A stretch of DNA of 64,000 nucleotides, taken from positions 82,219 through 146,218 of the forward strand of contig JABYQQ010000039.1 of NCBI GenBank assembly GCA_022605405.1. Direction: 5' to 3'. This DNA is from Earliella scabrosa. Lineage: Eukaryota; Basidiomycota; Agaricomycetes; Polyporales; Polyporaceae. Below, piece after piece: positions 22,917 through 33,517 of this stretch (positions are counted from its first letter, which is position 1; each line of letters opens with the position of its first letter). A program made the translations under genes and the position numbers. Below the pieces are notes generated by a model. That model was given only the letters and a program-made list of their open reading frames with translations. It was not told the DNA's origin and ran no database searches.

Positions 22917-23002
22917 CATGCTCGCCGGACACTGTGACTCGGAGAGAAGAAGTCAATGGGCGAAGTGGTACGCCCATGGCTTCAAGCTGGCGAGGCGACG
23001 TT

Positions 23003-23011
23003 ATCAGATAA
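23003..23011 (+). promoter_or_regulatory. Iron-GATA site ATCAGATAA upstream of siderophore transporter
   Basis: ATCAGATAA matches ATCWGATAA, the extended site of fungal iron-repressor GATA factors (SREA-type; related regulators are Urbs1 and Cir1 in basidiomycetes). It lies 383 bp before the transporter ATG. A near match, ATCTGATTA, follows at 23042-23050. Confidence 0.6.
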
Positions 23012-23118
23012 GAGAGTTTTAAGCGAAACCTTGGATCCTCTATCTGATTAGATCAACTGGCCGACCACAGCCGAAATTCAAAGGGGAAATCCCAGCCTAA
23101 TGAGATGGCTGTGCAATC

Positions 23119-23127
23119 TTATCTGAT
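23119..23127 (-). promoter_or_regulatory. Second iron-GATA site (minus strand)
   Basis: TTATCTGAT on the plus strand is ATCAGATAA on the minus strand, an exact match to ATCWGATAA, about 260 bp before the transporter ATG. Two exact sites and one near site within 125 bp suggest iron-responsive repression. Confidence 0.6.
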
Positions 23128-23385
23128 AGCATGCTATTCTCCACACGCGAAGTACCTGGCTCGCTCTGGCTCGTTGTGCTTTCTAAACTTCTACCGTCCC
23201 CACACAGCGGCGAACGATGTTTCGGAGCCGTTGCACGCATCTTCAGGACCCAGGTGAGCATTTTTCCGACCCAGTCCGTGGGCCCGACCGCACGCCTGGG
23301 TCCCCACATCCTCCAACTTCCTGCATATTTATGCCATCGTCATCCGCCGCAGGGTCTCCCTCGTCCGCCCACCACTTCTGCTGTC

Positions 23386-25452
23386 ATGTTCGGGAAACTG
23401 TTCGGTCAAAAGGTCGAGCGCCCTGCTTCTGCTCCTGCGGCCAGCACCGGGGCCCACAGCACGGTCGCCTCCGTCGAATCCAAGACAGACATCAATGCGA
23501 CCACCGACATGCCCCAGCTCGGTGGCAACGAGAAGGGTGCAGATCCCGCCGGGGACGAGGAGCAGGGCAACAAGGTCTCGCGCGATAGCCAGGAGGAGAG
23601 CGGCAATCATGTCTTCCACGGTGTTGCCGAAATGGAGGCGATCACCACCCTCTGGAGTAAGAGGTCGATGATTATCGCCTATGTCCTGTAAGTCTTTCGG
23701 ATTCGTTCAGAATCGAACTCTCTGTCATTGACTTGGCGTGCAGCATCTACCTCAATCACTGGGCGATGTCCATGCTCTCGCTCACTGCCCAGAACCTACG
23801 ACCGTACGTCACGAGCGCGTTCAGAAGGCATGGTCTCCTCCCCACCACCACCGTTGTGTCCTCGATCGTCGGCGGCGTGTGCAGATTGCCAATCGCCAAG
23901 ATTATCGACATCTGGGGGCGCGTCGAAGGGTTCCTGCTGATGACGGCCATCATGGTCATCGGTACGTCGTGTTCGAGGTTTTGCTTCGCACGGAATGCGC
24001 GCTGACCGTTCGCAGGTCTGATCATGATGGCTACGTGCGACAGTGTCCAGACGTATGCCGCCGCCCAAGTCTTCTACCAGATTGGCTACACGGGGATCAA
24101 CTATGTCATCAACGTCTTCGTGGCCGACACGTCCAGTTTGCGCAACCGTCCACTGCTCATGGCCCTCAACTCGACTCCCTACCTCGCCACGGCCTTCGCA
24201 GGTCCCGCCGCAGCGGAGAAATTCTATTACGGCGCGGGCTGGCGCTGGGGGTATGGTACCTTCACCATCGTCGTCCCTGCCATCTGCCTACCCATGGCCT
24301 ACCTCTTTATTGTACTCCGCAACCAGGCGCGTGCGAATGGCCTCGTCAACAAGCAAGAGTCCGGCCGTACCCTCCGGGAGTCTGCGAAGTACTATTTCAT
24401 CGAGTTTGACGGTATGTCGCCCCTCCCTGCCCATGTTATCCACGCTAACGAGCTCGTGCAGTAATCGGGTTGATCCTCGTCATCTCCGGCTTCTCGCTCG
24501 TGCTCCTTCCTCTGACGATCGCTACCTACCAAGCGGAGAAGTGGCAGACGTCGTACATCATCGCGATGATCGTTCTGGGCGGCTGCCTCGTCATCGCGTT
24601 CGGCATCTGGGAGAAGTTCTTCGCGCCCGTCTCGTTCGTGCCGTTCAACGTCCTCACGGACCGCACCGTGATCTGCGCGTGCCTTCTCTCGACGTGCTTG
24701 TTCATCGCGTCGAGCTGCTGGAGCTCGTACTTCAGCTCGTTCCTACAGGCCGCTCTCTACCAGAGCATCTCGGAAGCCGGTTGGGTGGGAAGCATCTATA
24801 GCCTGGGTACGTGTGTATGGGCGTTTGTGATTGGAGCGTGAGTGATTCTCTTCGCTGTGTCCGGCCGCTTTGTACTCATTGCCATTCTCGCAGGCTCATC
24901 CGGTACACGAACCGGTTCAAGTGGCTCGCCATGCTCGCCGCCCCTCTCATCGTCCTCGCGTCCGGGCTGTTCATCAAATACCGCCAGCCGGGCGTGTCGC
25001 TCGGGTCGATCATCGGCTGCCAGATCCTCATGACCATCTCCGCCGGGACGCTCGTCGTCTGCGAGCAGATGGCGGTCCAGTCCGCGGCGGAGCACACGAA
25101 CGTCGCGGTCTGCATCGCGCTCCTCTCGCTCTTCACGAACATCGGCTCGGGCATCGGCTCGGGCGTCTCGGGCGCGCTCTGGACGAACATCTTCCCGGAC
25201 AAGCTGCACGAGGCGCTCGGGAACCAGACGGACGAGGCGACGATCAACGCGATCTACGGCTCGCTCGTCGAGCAGCTCAAGTACGAGCCCGGGACGCCGT
25301 TGAGGGACGGGATCGTGTGGGCGTATGGCGTGGGCATGCGCTACCAGAGCATCGGCGCGACGGCGGTGCTGTGCCTCACCATCCCGCTCGTCGCGTGCTG
25401 GCGGGACTACAACGTCAAGGAGACGCGTCGGAACAAGGGCCGCGTGCTGTAG
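23386..25452 (+). CDS. Siderophore iron transporter (MFS, ARN/SIT family)
   Basis: Exons 23386-23687, 23744-23961, 24016-24411, 24462-24837 and 24894-25452 encode 616 aa, the usual size for this 14-span major-facilitator family. A cytosolic N-terminus of about 95 residues is followed by family signatures: LNHWAMSMLSLTAQNL, the GRVEGFLLM loop, GYTGINYVINVFVADTSSLRNR, then WQTSYIIAMIVLGG, WEKFFAPVSFVPFNVL-DRTV and the late SGALWTNIFPDKL segment. These transporters are proton symporters that import ferric siderophores at the plasma membrane or endosomes. The specific siderophore cannot be told from sequence. Two exact iron-GATA sites upstream fit repression in iron sufficiency. The second ATG in the region (MEAITTLW) is internal; the chosen start is the first ATG of this frame after a pyrimidine-rich leader. 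Confidence 0.93.
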
Positions 25453-25707
25453 CGCGTTGTGCAGTCTTTCGTCTGCAAAAGACCTGTCGAAGGTTAGGAT
25501 CGCGCTCGATCCGTTATGTTGCTTTACGACTTCCTAGACGATCCCACGAAAATGTATGATACGCCGCAGTACCTTACGAGTGCCGATCCCCTCAACTCAC
25601 ACTATAGATTACATTTGTTTGGGAATTCGAGCAGAGCGGTGTTTTCCGTCAACAAGTACGTAGGTCGTGAAGTGGGAACGAACGCCGCAGGACGTGACGA
25701 AGACGAA

Positions 25708-26618
25708 CTAATCCGGACAGAGAGTCTGCACCGCCCGAGTGACGCCTCGCTCATCTTCGCCACGTTCAGCCACCCTCTCCAAGAGTTCGACGATGCGGTC
25801 CACTCGGTCGGCGATCCGTTCAAGTATTTGAGTCGCGGCCAGCGAGCTTGGACAGCCCGGCCCGGGTACAAGGCTCGTGTCGGATGGACCAGCATTCGCA
25901 CTCGGGGCGCTCGAGCCTTCGCTCTTCTTCGGTCCCTTGCGTCGATTCGACTTCGCAGGCGCGCCTTTGCGCGTTCTCAGAGCTTTCGTGGCGGGGGCGC
26001 GGCGCCTCGGAGCGGCGGACCTGACATCGCGCGCGCGGTCGACGGAGAGGCCCTCGCGCTCCAGTCTGTGACGCAGCGCCATGTCCACAGGGGGCCGCTT
26101 GCCCGTCGCCCCGAGGAGGTCGACTGCAACAAACGGTTCATCGATCGTGAGCTCCACAACGGTCGGAATGGAGCGCGCGTATACGTACCTGTTCGCCGCT
26201 GCCACTCGCAGCCGCGCGCCATGCGGAGGCAGGATCTGCACTTCCACGACGCTGCGTTGGTCTGGACGCAGGCCTGGGTGCCGCGGTGGGAGACGCACTC
26301 GCTGCATGCGCTCGCGCGTGCGCTGACGAGCTTCTGTCGGAAGTCTGCGGGGAGGTTCTCCTCGCGGAGGCCGGCGGGGATGACGAGCGTGTCGAGCGTG
26401 ACGAGGGGGACGAGGGGTGTAAGGCAAGTGGCGAGGGAAGCTGCGACGACGGGATCGTGATCAGAGTTGAGCTCGTCGACATCGGAGTCTTTGGAGTCGC
26501 CTTCGTCGTCGTCATCGTCAATGACGGTGTCGGGGAAGTCGTTGATTGTTGCCACGCTCGGGAGGGACAGTGGATACAGGTGGAGTGAGGGCGGTAGGAC
26601 GTTATTATGGTCGGCCAT
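25708..26618 (-). CDS. Cys-rich motif protein with basic middle and coiled-coil C-terminus
   Basis: Exons 26618-26189 and 26123-25708, with a 65-nt intron, encode 281 aa. An acidic stretch (DDDDDEGDSKDSD) precedes a compact cysteine motif, C-x2-C-x7-C-x8-C-x2-C-x6-C-x-W, at about residues 104-133. Many agaricomycete proteins, including element-derived ones, carry similar CxxC...CxxC clusters thought to bind zinc. A Lys/Arg-rich region follows (KGAPAKSNRRKGPKKS), then a C-terminal amphipathic helix (LERIADRVDRIVELLERV). DNA or RNA binding is a reasonable guess but not shown. It converges with the siderophore transporter gene, 255 bp away. Confidence 0.65.
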
Positions 26619-26928
26619 GTCAAGTGTTGAGGACTCGAACGAGGTCTGCCGTCAAGGCTTGTTGAGCATGCGCGTGGTCGTTGAGGCCTTGGAAATAGTC
26701 GGGCAAACTCTGCTCAAGGATCTAAATGCGCCCAACATAGGCACCCGGCTACCGCAGTGCGTGCTGCGGGAGCAAAGTGCGCATACGAGCCTTGCCGCAC
26801 GAACCCATAAGGAGGTCGGTCAGCTCGATAGCCATCGAAGTCTACCCTGCGTCCCTAGATGACTTGTGGGAGACGATGCATAAGCGTTACGCTCACCGAT
26901 CCTGCAGGTTCCGTTAGGGTGAGCGGCA
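26619..26928. other. Upstream spacer, no gene
   Basis: 310 bp between the Cys-rich gene's start and the first long direct repeat; no coding signal. Confidence 0.5.
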
Positions 26929-27971
26929 AAGACACTCACGTACAGTGGAGGGGGGGACAATTCTGGGTATCTTGGACCCAGTCACAAGCGTACCAGGTCG
27001 ATGATGGAAGCTGATGGAAGTGTAACGTCTGCTTAACTTCAACGTGCCACTCCTCACTTCAAGCGTATCATTGCCTAGTACATCTCCGAAAGTTGAGTCG
27101 GGAAGACACAAGTTACAGTTAGAACAGCTCACATATGTATGTAATTGTCGCATCTGGCCGTTAAGAATCCTGCGACGAGCAGTCGAAGTTGAAGTTGAAG
27201 GGTTGACGTTGAAGCTTTAAAGGACCGTGCATGGTGGAGGTCGAAGTCGTTGAAGGCGAAGTTGGCAATCTGAGATTGCCAAATGGGGGCAGCCGCATCT
27301 TATCCAATCTTATTGCCACGTGGCTTTCCAAGCCGACCAACTGTTCGGATTTACTACTCGTTTTGTTCTTCACACCATACTCTATGCTCCAAATCGCAAC
27401 ATGTTTGAGAATACGACAGTATATACCGCGCTCCAGCACGAGAACCACCTGAAGACCCGAAGTGAAGTGACTTGAGGATGGACCTGGCTGATACACGTGT
27501 AAGTATGTCAGCTACTCGTCATATGGTGGCGGCGGAACTGCCTGCTCGCTGTCCTTTGTCCAACGCTCGAATGTACCCCTCTCAGTCTCTGCGGTTCATA
27601 GAGCGCAATCGGCGAGTACGCCCCAGCGACCGCGATATCCGCTACTTGACATACCGACCCGACGGCGCAATTCCGATCCGTCATAACACGTTCCGAGTGG
27701 TATATGTATGCATTGTCTCTATCTTTTCGTGTGTCCTGTACCTGATGGATCATCTGCACAGATCCATATCTGTTACATCACCGGCTCCCGCCAAACGTTC
27801 CCGGTGAGTGCGCTCTCATGCGGCGTGCAATATCATTACTTCTGCGACGGCTCGCGCTAGCTTGGTTGCTAACTTGTTCCTCATCTTGATTTTGATCTGA
27901 GTGAACTGAAGTGCGTACTGTATATAGCGTCAGGCCTAAGGCTGCGCGAACGCTCTACCCAAGTCTACCCA
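26929..27971. repeat. 1,043-bp direct repeat, copy 1
   Basis: Compared by eye and through identical translated frames, this segment matches 28020-29062 with no difference found. The offset is a constant 1,091 bp. It duplicates the region immediately upstream of phospholipase B, including the TATATA element and a putative small gene. Confidence 0.9.
27478..27860 (+). CDS. Putative small protein inside repeat copy 1
   Basis: ATG at 27478 lies 58 bp after a TATATACC element (27420-27427). Exons 27478-27699 and 27762-27860 (intron GTATAT...CACAG, 62 nt) give 106 aa with a basic middle (RNRRVRPSDRDIRYLTYRPDG) and three Cys in the last third. The end could instead be spliced at 27804-27860. No family is recognised and there is no signal peptide. 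The paired TATA, ATG and intron are its only support. An identical copy sits 1,091 bp downstream. Confidence 0.3.
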
Positions 27972-28019
27972 CCGGGGGAGAGGTGGCGAGGAGGTGGAGA
28001 AGCGCGATGCCAGCGAGTG
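27971..28019 (-). repeat. 49-bp inverted copy of phospholipase B 5' coding sequence
   Basis: This spacer between the two direct repeats is the exact reverse complement of 29092-29140, the signal-peptide-encoding start of the phospholipase gene. One base at its left end is shared with the repeat. It marks a complex rearrangement with a template switch to the opposite strand. Confidence 0.9.
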
Positions 28020-28568
28020 AAGACACTCACGTACAGTGGAGGGGGGGACAATTCTGGGTATCTTGGACCCAGTCACAAGCGTACCAGGTCGATGATGGAA
28101 GCTGATGGAAGTGTAACGTCTGCTTAACTTCAACGTGCCACTCCTCACTTCAAGCGTATCATTGCCTAGTACATCTCCGAAAGTTGAGTCGGGAAGACAC
28201 AAGTTACAGTTAGAACAGCTCACATATGTATGTAATTGTCGCATCTGGCCGTTAAGAATCCTGCGACGAGCAGTCGAAGTTGAAGTTGAAGGGTTGACGT
28301 TGAAGCTTTAAAGGACCGTGCATGGTGGAGGTCGAAGTCGTTGAAGGCGAAGTTGGCAATCTGAGATTGCCAAATGGGGGCAGCCGCATCTTATCCAATC
28401 TTATTGCCACGTGGCTTTCCAAGCCGACCAACTGTTCGGATTTACTACTCGTTTTGTTCTTCACACCATACTCTATGCTCCAAATCGCAACATGTTTGAG
28501 AATACGACAGTATATACCGCGCTCCAGCACGAGAACCACCTGAAGACCCGAAGTGAAGTGACTTGAGG

Positions 28569-28951
28569 ATGGACCTGGCTGATACACGTGTAAGTATGTC
28601 AGCTACTCGTCATATGGTGGCGGCGGAACTGCCTGCTCGCTGTCCTTTGTCCAACGCTCGAATGTACCCCTCTCAGTCTCTGCGGTTCATAGAGCGCAAT
28701 CGGCGAGTACGCCCCAGCGACCGCGATATCCGCTACTTGACATACCGACCCGACGGCGCAATTCCGATCCGTCATAACACGTTCCGAGTGGTATATGTAT
28801 GCATTGTCTCTATCTTTTCGTGTGTCCTGTACCTGATGGATCATCTGCACAGATCCATATCTGTTACATCACCGGCTCCCGCCAAACGTTCCCGGTGAGT
28901 GCGCTCTCATGCGGCGTGCAATATCATTACTTCTGCGACGGCTCGCGCTAG
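28569..28951 (+). CDS. Putative small protein inside repeat copy 2
   Basis: Same sequence and splice plan as the frame at 27478-27860 (exons 28569-28790 and 28853-28951). The same doubt about its reality applies. If real, the gene has been duplicated intact together with its promoter. Confidence 0.3.
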
Positions 28952-29011
28952 CTTGGTTGCTAACTTGTTCCTCATCTTGATTTTGATCTGAGTGAACTGA
29001 AGTGCGTACTG

Positions 29012-29017
29012 TATATA
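29012..29017 (+). promoter_or_regulatory. TATA box of phospholipase B
   Basis: TATATA 65 bp before the ATG at 29082. The same element in repeat copy 1 (27921-27926) is followed by the inverted fragment and no longer drives an intact gene. Confidence 0.6.
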
Positions 29018-29081
29018 GCGTCAGGCCTAAGGCTGCGCGAACGCTCTACCCAAGTCTACCCATCCAGCAGCCTCTCGAAGC

Positions 29082-31223
29082 ATGCGCGCCGCACTCGCTG
29101 GCATCGCGCTTCTCCACCTCCTCGCCACCTCTCCCCCGGTTGCGGCTCAAAGCGCGGCCGCCATCGCATACGCGCCAGCTCTACAGCCCTGCCCGCCTCG
29201 CACCGCTCTCGTTCGCGAGGTCGGACCCAACGCGCGCAAGCAGAAGCTGAGCTCCGGTGAGGCACAATACGTCTCCGAACGTCAATCGCGCGTACTGCCA
29301 CGGGCATGGGCGGAGTACCTCTTCAACGTCCAGTCGCACACACGCACCGTGCTCCCATCGTACGTCAATGACATCCTCCTCGGACGCCACGGGCGGGACG
29401 CGCTTCCGACGCTGGGGATTGCGACGAGTGGAGGAGGCTATCGGGCGGCGATCTTTGGTGCTGGCGTACTCAACGCGCTCGACGGGAGGAACAAAACGGC
29501 AGTGCGCGCGGGGACGGGAGGGCTGTTGCAGAGCGCGACGTATCTGGCAGGCCTCTCTGGCGGCTCGTTGCTGGTCTCTTCGCTCTCTCAGGCGGACTTT
29601 CCGACGATCCCTGAGTTGATCTTCGGGGGGACGAACATGCATGCGCAGGGAGGCGACGGGTTTGGTGGATGGTTGACCGAGATTGACTTGCTCCAGCCCA
29701 GTGCGAACGCGAATGTGTCGGCCGCTTTCTGGGGAGACCTACAGGAGGACATTGCCCTCAAGTGGGCCAAGGGCTTCCCGGTCACGGTCAACGACGTCTG
29801 GGGCCGCGCACTGGCGAGGCATTTTGTGAATGGGACGACGTCCGCCAGCTACTTCGACGAGAGCGGCACGCACGGCGCCGGTATCACCCTCTCTGGGCTA
29901 GCTAATCTGTGAGTAGCATGGTGCAGGCTCTGCTCGCTCGACTGACGTCGAGGTAAAGGTCGTCCTTCGTAGGCCACGCACAGCCCTTTCCGATCTTGAT
30001 CGCAAACACGTTGACTAGTCGGACGACCGGCAACGAGGTCCTAGAGCCCGGGAACCTCGTCCCCCTCAACAACCCCATCTATGAGTTTAATATCTGTGAG
30101 TCTACCGCCTCCTATGGGACGTAACGAGCTAACGCACCTTGTAGTTGAGATGGGCTCGTGGGATCCGGCACTCGGAGCCTTCACGCCGACACGATTCCTG
30201 GGTTCACCTAATGGCTCCGTTTGCGCGACGGGGTTTGACCAGGTCTCGTTCATCGAGGGCGTCTCCTCATGTCTGTGGAACGGGTTTAACACTTCGGTCA
30301 GCTATCTTCTTTGAACCTCCATTGATAGTGTCAATCTCTGACAGCGACTATCCATCCGCAGGAAGCAGCATTAGCAGCTTCTCCTATTGGACCTATTATT
30401 AGCGCCTTGCAGCAGGCTCTTCCGCAGACCGGGATCCGTCTCGACTCAGCTGCCGTGCCGAACCCATTCATGGGCGTGTCAAGCAAGACGTTCGTCGACT
30501 CGGATCAACAGCTGTTGAATCTCGTTGACGGCGGCGAAGACGGCGAGGGGACCCCCTTCCAGCCGCTGCTCGTTAAGGCTCGCGGGGTCAATACCATTAT
30601 CGCTATCGATGCGGTACGCGACTCGTGTTAGCTGTATCGGCAAGCTCTGACTCACTCCCCCGTCAGCCGGCAGATCCAGATAATTGGGCGAACGGCAGCT
30701 CCCTCGTCGTAAGTGAAGCGCGGGAGTCTACGTAAACGTTTCCAAGGCTGACACTGCACACCCTCAGGCCACTCAAAACCGCGTCGCGCTTTTCTCCTCG
30801 ACGTACTCTTTCCCGCCCGTCCCTCCATCCACGACGACCTTCGTCGCCCACAATCTCACCCGTCACCCTACGTTCTTTGGCTGCAACAGTCCTCCGTCGC
30901 GAGGTGACCCGCTGGTCGTCTACATCGCCAACGGCGGGCCGCCCTTGGACCAGTTTCCACTCACGAACACGACGACCTTCCAGATGCAGTACCCGCGCAC
31001 ACTAGTCGAGGCGATGCTTGACCAGGTGTTCGATGTCGCCACGCAGGGCATACCTACTCAAGCTGGCGCCCCGCATCAGCATCATGGAGGAACGGAGGAG
31101 GGAAAAGACCCACTGTGGCCTGTCTGCCTCGCGTGCGCCATTGTGGACCGCTCGAGGCGCACTCTGGGCGTGCGGAGGACGGGAGTGTGCGAGTCTTGCT
31201 TGGAGCGATACTGTTGGAGTTGA
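29082..31223 (+). CDS. Secreted phospholipase B (lysophospholipase)
   Basis: Six exons, 29082-29908, 29959-30095, 30145-30296, 30362-30613, 30667-30708 and 30768-31223, give 621 aa, the family's usual length. A signal peptide spans residues 1-22. The patatin/cPLA2-like catalytic core is complete: oxyanion motif SGGGYR (116-121), nucleophile elbow GLSGGS (Ser159), and the catalytic Asp in LVDGGEDGEGTPFQPLL (Asp428). The C-terminus carries the family Cys pattern (CLACAIVDRSRRTLG ... CESCLERYCW). The enzyme cleaves acyl chains from (lyso)phospholipids outside the cell or at the wall. I see no hydrophobic GPI tail, so it is probably secreted. Its upstream kilobase is exactly duplicated, and a 49-bp inverted copy of its own start lies between the copies; the gene itself looks intact. 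Confidence 0.93.
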
Positions 31224-31915
31224 CCCGTTGTAAACGCAGGCCTCCTGCATGCCATCGCACCGACTGCAGCTGAATTGCGCTATAACTGACCAAGATATCT
31301 AGTGGTAGTTGGAATGGTAAAATAGCCGCTTGTTGGGATCTACCGTACTCGTGCGTCACCGTCGTGCACGAAGACTTTCAGCTTGTCCTAAGACAACGCA
31401 CCCCTCTCAGGCTACAGTCGTGTCCCAACCATGGGCACCAGGCCTATTATCCTATTTGCCACAAGGCGCCATCTCGATGTGAATATAATTAGCTGTTCAA
31501 CTATCCGGAATAGCTCCTGCCCAAGGCTCCCGTTCGCTGTTCAACTATGGCACGCGAATACCGTCACGCCTAGGGCTCCGGAACGTGGAGATCGCACTCC
31601 CTTTGCAACACGACAACGCCAACTTGAATACCATGCAAGGAAACGGTTCCCTGCAGTCATAAGAGACAGCCCATGGCAGTTACGTCGTTCGGGCAATGAC
31701 CATGACCTGGCAAGTCGTCCCTCATCGGGATTCGGGATCTCCATCCATCGAGACAGACGATGAATCTCACGTCTCCCAGGACTTAGCGGTTCGGGACCTT
31801 TCGGGTCTGGAACTTGCATGGATGATTGATATGATAATCACGCACACGACATAACAAAGAACAATGCCAAACTGGACAGAAACGCTAGCGTTACCGCCAA
31901 AACCACATGCGTCAA
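31224..31915. other. Convergent intergenic region, no gene
   Basis: About 690 bp between the stops of phospholipase B and the DUF4436-like copy 2. The frames are short and not protein-like. Confidence 0.5.
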
Positions 31916-33051
31916 TTATACCGAATCCTCCCCATCCAAGGAAATACTATTGCCCTTCCCTATTCCCTTCTGCCACATCACGGTGCATACTACTAGAATC
32001 AGCACTATAAATATGAGTATCTGAGGAAAAACACCGAGGTAGTCTATTCAACCACCACGAACGTATAATCAGATGATGGACTTCGACTCCTGCCAGGGGG
32101 TACGTACCGAGGAGAACACCATAGTCCGGTCGGGCCTCCCTGGCACCCATCTCCCTGAATACGAGTACCGCATAGATGGCACCAACAAGCATGCCGACAA
32201 TCCTCGCTGAACACTTCTCCCTCTTCCGCAGAAGTATCCCGACTGTTGCGAAGAAGACGGCGAGCGTGAAGATCCAGCTGACGCCGAACATACCCAGCGC
32301 CGCAACCTTGAATGGGATCGGACGCTCGATGAGCGAGCCAATCGACTTCGGCCCGTACGCCGTCTTGTCGTCCGTCCTGAGGTCTGGGAGGAAGGTGATC
32401 ATCTCGAGGGGCGTGAAGTGCTTTGCGGCACGGTTGTCCATCATGCCTCCGGTGTTGAGCGCGATCGGCTCGTGCGTCTCTGCGTCGAACGCGGTGATGT
32501 TGCCGGTGAAGGAGTGCCGGTGGAAGGGGAACCGGAAGGGATCGTCACTGTTGGTCCACTCTTTCCAGGAGCCGTCGAGCATGTGCTGGGTGATAGGGTG
32601 GAATCGGTCATTGCCCTTCGAGAGCAGGAATCGGGTGGCCACGCCGCCACCTTGAGGCGCAGACTGGTCAACGTAGACGACCACGGAGCTGTCCTTCTCG
32701 ACGTTGCGGCTGTTGGCGGAAGTCTCAACATCACTGACAGTTGAAAACGATTGAACGACAATTGAGCGTACTTCACCACTTCCCAACGGATCCTGAAGGT
32801 ACGCATAGACAGATCTACGTCATGTATGAAACCAAACACATGAATCTACATTCCCACTGGGCCTTAGCCACTATACTCATGTCGCGAACGCAGTGAAGTT
32901 CTAGGATGAATGGCGTCACACATACCCCTTTCCTGTCCAGCGGCCCGAACTGTGTAGGATGTCTCTCATAGTAGACCTGCACATACGTCAGAATAAAGAG
33001 GATGGCGCCAACAACACCGGCCGCCAAGGAGTGTCGAAATGAGAGCATCAT
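31916..33051 (-). CDS. Fungal membrane protein (DUF4436-like), copy 2
   Basis: Exons 33051-32926, 32845-32772, 32709-32108 and 32043-31916 encode 309 aa, exactly the length of copy 1 at 18847-19951. All intron phases are conserved, and the second exon is 74 nt in both. An N-terminal membrane segment is followed by the conserved domain (VVVYVDQSA, MLDGSWKEW, FPFHRHSFTGNITAF), then three C-terminal membrane spans with FREMGAREARPDYGVLL. The YPFDRY motif of copy 1 is FPFHRH here. The acceptor at 32710 was preferred over one at 32734 because it gives a normal intron (62 nt) and aligns with copy 1. It lies 467 bp from the left end of the giant transposon. Function unknown. Confidence 0.8.
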
Positions 33052-33517
33052 GGGAGGGAAGAGAGAGGAAACGAGTGGAATAAGTACCTCGCCACCCGTA
33101 GTAGTGGGACCTCCGAGTGCCGCGTGTGACCGGTGGCTGTGTAGGACGGCCCGAGGGCTGTGGCCCCCGTAATACTGGCCGGGACCAGATCATCTTTGCT
33201 GCGTTACTACTAGTCTCCGTTAGCACGGTGTTGCTCGCTACACCTGAGGCCACACATGACGCGTCTGGGCGCTTGTTCGCTGTGGTTGTGGTGTCGGGCG
33301 GTGGTGAGCAGATTTCTCTTCACTGAGCAACCCGTTCTTCACAAAAACTACCATGACTGAGCCTATAATGTGTAAGAGCGTGTATCTCGAGATTCAGAGG
33401 GATTCATGAAAGCAGTGGCCGGCGAGTCAAGTATCGAGTTTCGAGCGCTAAAATTCACTGTACCCGGACAATTTGTCCTTGTTTGTCCCCTGCGAAGTGC
33501 GTCCAGTCAACGCCTAT
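33052..33517. other. Host flank left of the giant element
   Basis: Non-coding promoter side of the DUF4436-like copy 2, ending in the TAT target-site copy (33515-33517). Confidence 0.6.

Larger units (their letters stand above)
28020..29062. repeat. 1,043-bp direct repeat, copy 2
   Basis: Identical to 26929-27971 as far as I could compare. This copy directly abuts the phospholipase B gene, so it is presumably the original and copy 1 the duplicate. Confidence 0.9.

Noticed and set aside
27161..27496. 111-aa minus-strand ORF, present twice (also 28252-28587)
   Set aside because: No ATG context, splice or domain; identical duplication is explained by the direct repeat alone.
26900..29062. Interpreting the 1-kb direct repeats as LTRs of a retrotransposon
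   Set aside because: The spacer is only 48 bp, has no gag/pol, primer-binding site or polypurine tract, and is an inverted piece of the neighbouring gene.
32734..32771. A 38-nt intron in DUF4436-like copy 2
   Set aside because: Too short, and the alternative acceptor at 32710 gives a 62-nt intron that aligns with copy 1.
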